NCBI GenBank assembly: GCA_030621785.1
Contig: JAUXGZ010000009.1
Span: 1-40,987, forward strand
DNA from: Gammaproteobacteria bacterium
GTDB lineage: Bacteria; Pseudomonadota; Gammaproteobacteria; DSM-19610
Direction of reading: 5' to 3'
Length of the DNA stretch: 40,987 nt
Made by a program: the position numbers and the translations under genes. The notes beneath the pieces are model-generated. The model saw only the letters and a list, made by a program, of their open reading frames with translations. It had not been told where the DNA came from and did no database searches. Of this stretch, positions 40,868 to 40,987 are shown piece after piece; the first letter of the stretch is position 1; the number at the start of each line of letters is the position of its first letter.

Positions 40868-40987
40868 CACCCTGCTTTTGCGACGCCATTAATTTCAGGG
40901 AGTCCGTACGTAGTCTGATAGTGTCGTACGACACTATCAGACTACGTACGGACTCCCTGAAATTAATGGCGTCGCAAAAGCAGGGTG
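40868..40987. repeat. Perfect 120-bp palindrome at the window end
   Basis: Bases 40868-40927 are the exact reverse complement of 40928-40987: 60-base arms with no spacer and no mismatch, centred on GTGTCGT/ACGACAC and running to the last base. The arm carries no recognisable gene. A spacerless perfect palindrome of this size is unstable in most bacteria and is typical of fold-back chimeras at contig ends, so I take it as a probable artefact. Confidence 0.95.

Overview
The window looks like one chromosomal contig from a gammaproteobacterium of moderately high GC. The cluster order yrbG-kdsD-kdsC-lptCAB-rpoN-hpf-ptsN and the series miaB-ybeZ-ybeY-corC-lnt-leuS-lptE-holA are gammaproteobacterial. 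The presence of HPr kinase (hprK), an EIIA-Man/HPr/EI set and mgtE points away from Enterobacterales, towards lineages such as Xanthomonadales-, Chromatiales- or marine sediment-type gammaproteobacteria. I cannot name a genus. Nothing suggests a plasmid, phage or insertion sequence. I see no tRNA, rRNA or CRISPR array, and no gene-free stretch exceeds about 260 bases.

Layout. (1) 1-5052, minus strand: two secreted accessory proteins. One is cut by the window edge; the other is an SGNH/GDSL hydrolase with a PKD-like domain and a long helical insertion. Both carry a related thrombospondin-3 plus dockerin-like module. This is the only clearly accessory region. (2) 5233-7906, minus strand: the Mla phospholipid transport operon mlaF-E-D-B, lacking mlaC, preceded by a 60-residue cysteine-containing small protein. 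(3) 7990-12298, plus strand: a Na+/Ca2+ exchanger, Kdo biosynthesis genes kdsD and kdsC, and lptC-lptA-lptB for LPS export, with overlapping start and stop codons. (4) 12416-19066, plus strand: rpoN, hpf, ptsN, hprK, rapZ, EIIA-Man, HPr and EI, a regulatory phosphotransferase module with no sugar permease, followed by mgtE (19148-20506). (5) 20435-21590: a putative 2OG-Fe(II) oxygenase (minus) divergent from darP (plus). (6) 21577-40732, minus strand: a nearly unbroken series of housekeeping genes. In transcription order these are miaB, ybeZ, ybeY, corC, lnt, leuS, lptE, holA, proA, nadD, rsfS, rlmH, maf, rng, yhdP and a nitrilase-family amidase.

Function. The envelope theme is strong: Mla and YhdP (phospholipid traffic), Kds/Lpt/LptE (LPS), and Lnt (lipoproteins). 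A second theme is RNA and ribosome maturation: Hpf, DarP, RlmH, RsfS, YbeY, RNase G and MiaB. A third is nitrogen/phosphate signalling through sigma-54, the PTS and RapZ.

Most notable observations: the paired dockerin-like secreted proteins and the coiled-coil insertion inside the SGNH hydrolase; the mla operon without mlaC; the small cysteine protein at the head of that operon; a sigma-54-like promoter framed by an inverted repeat upstream of rpoN; a nested hairpin in the mgtE leader; and a perfect 120-bp palindrome forming the right end of the window, which is most likely an assembly or library fold-back artefact.
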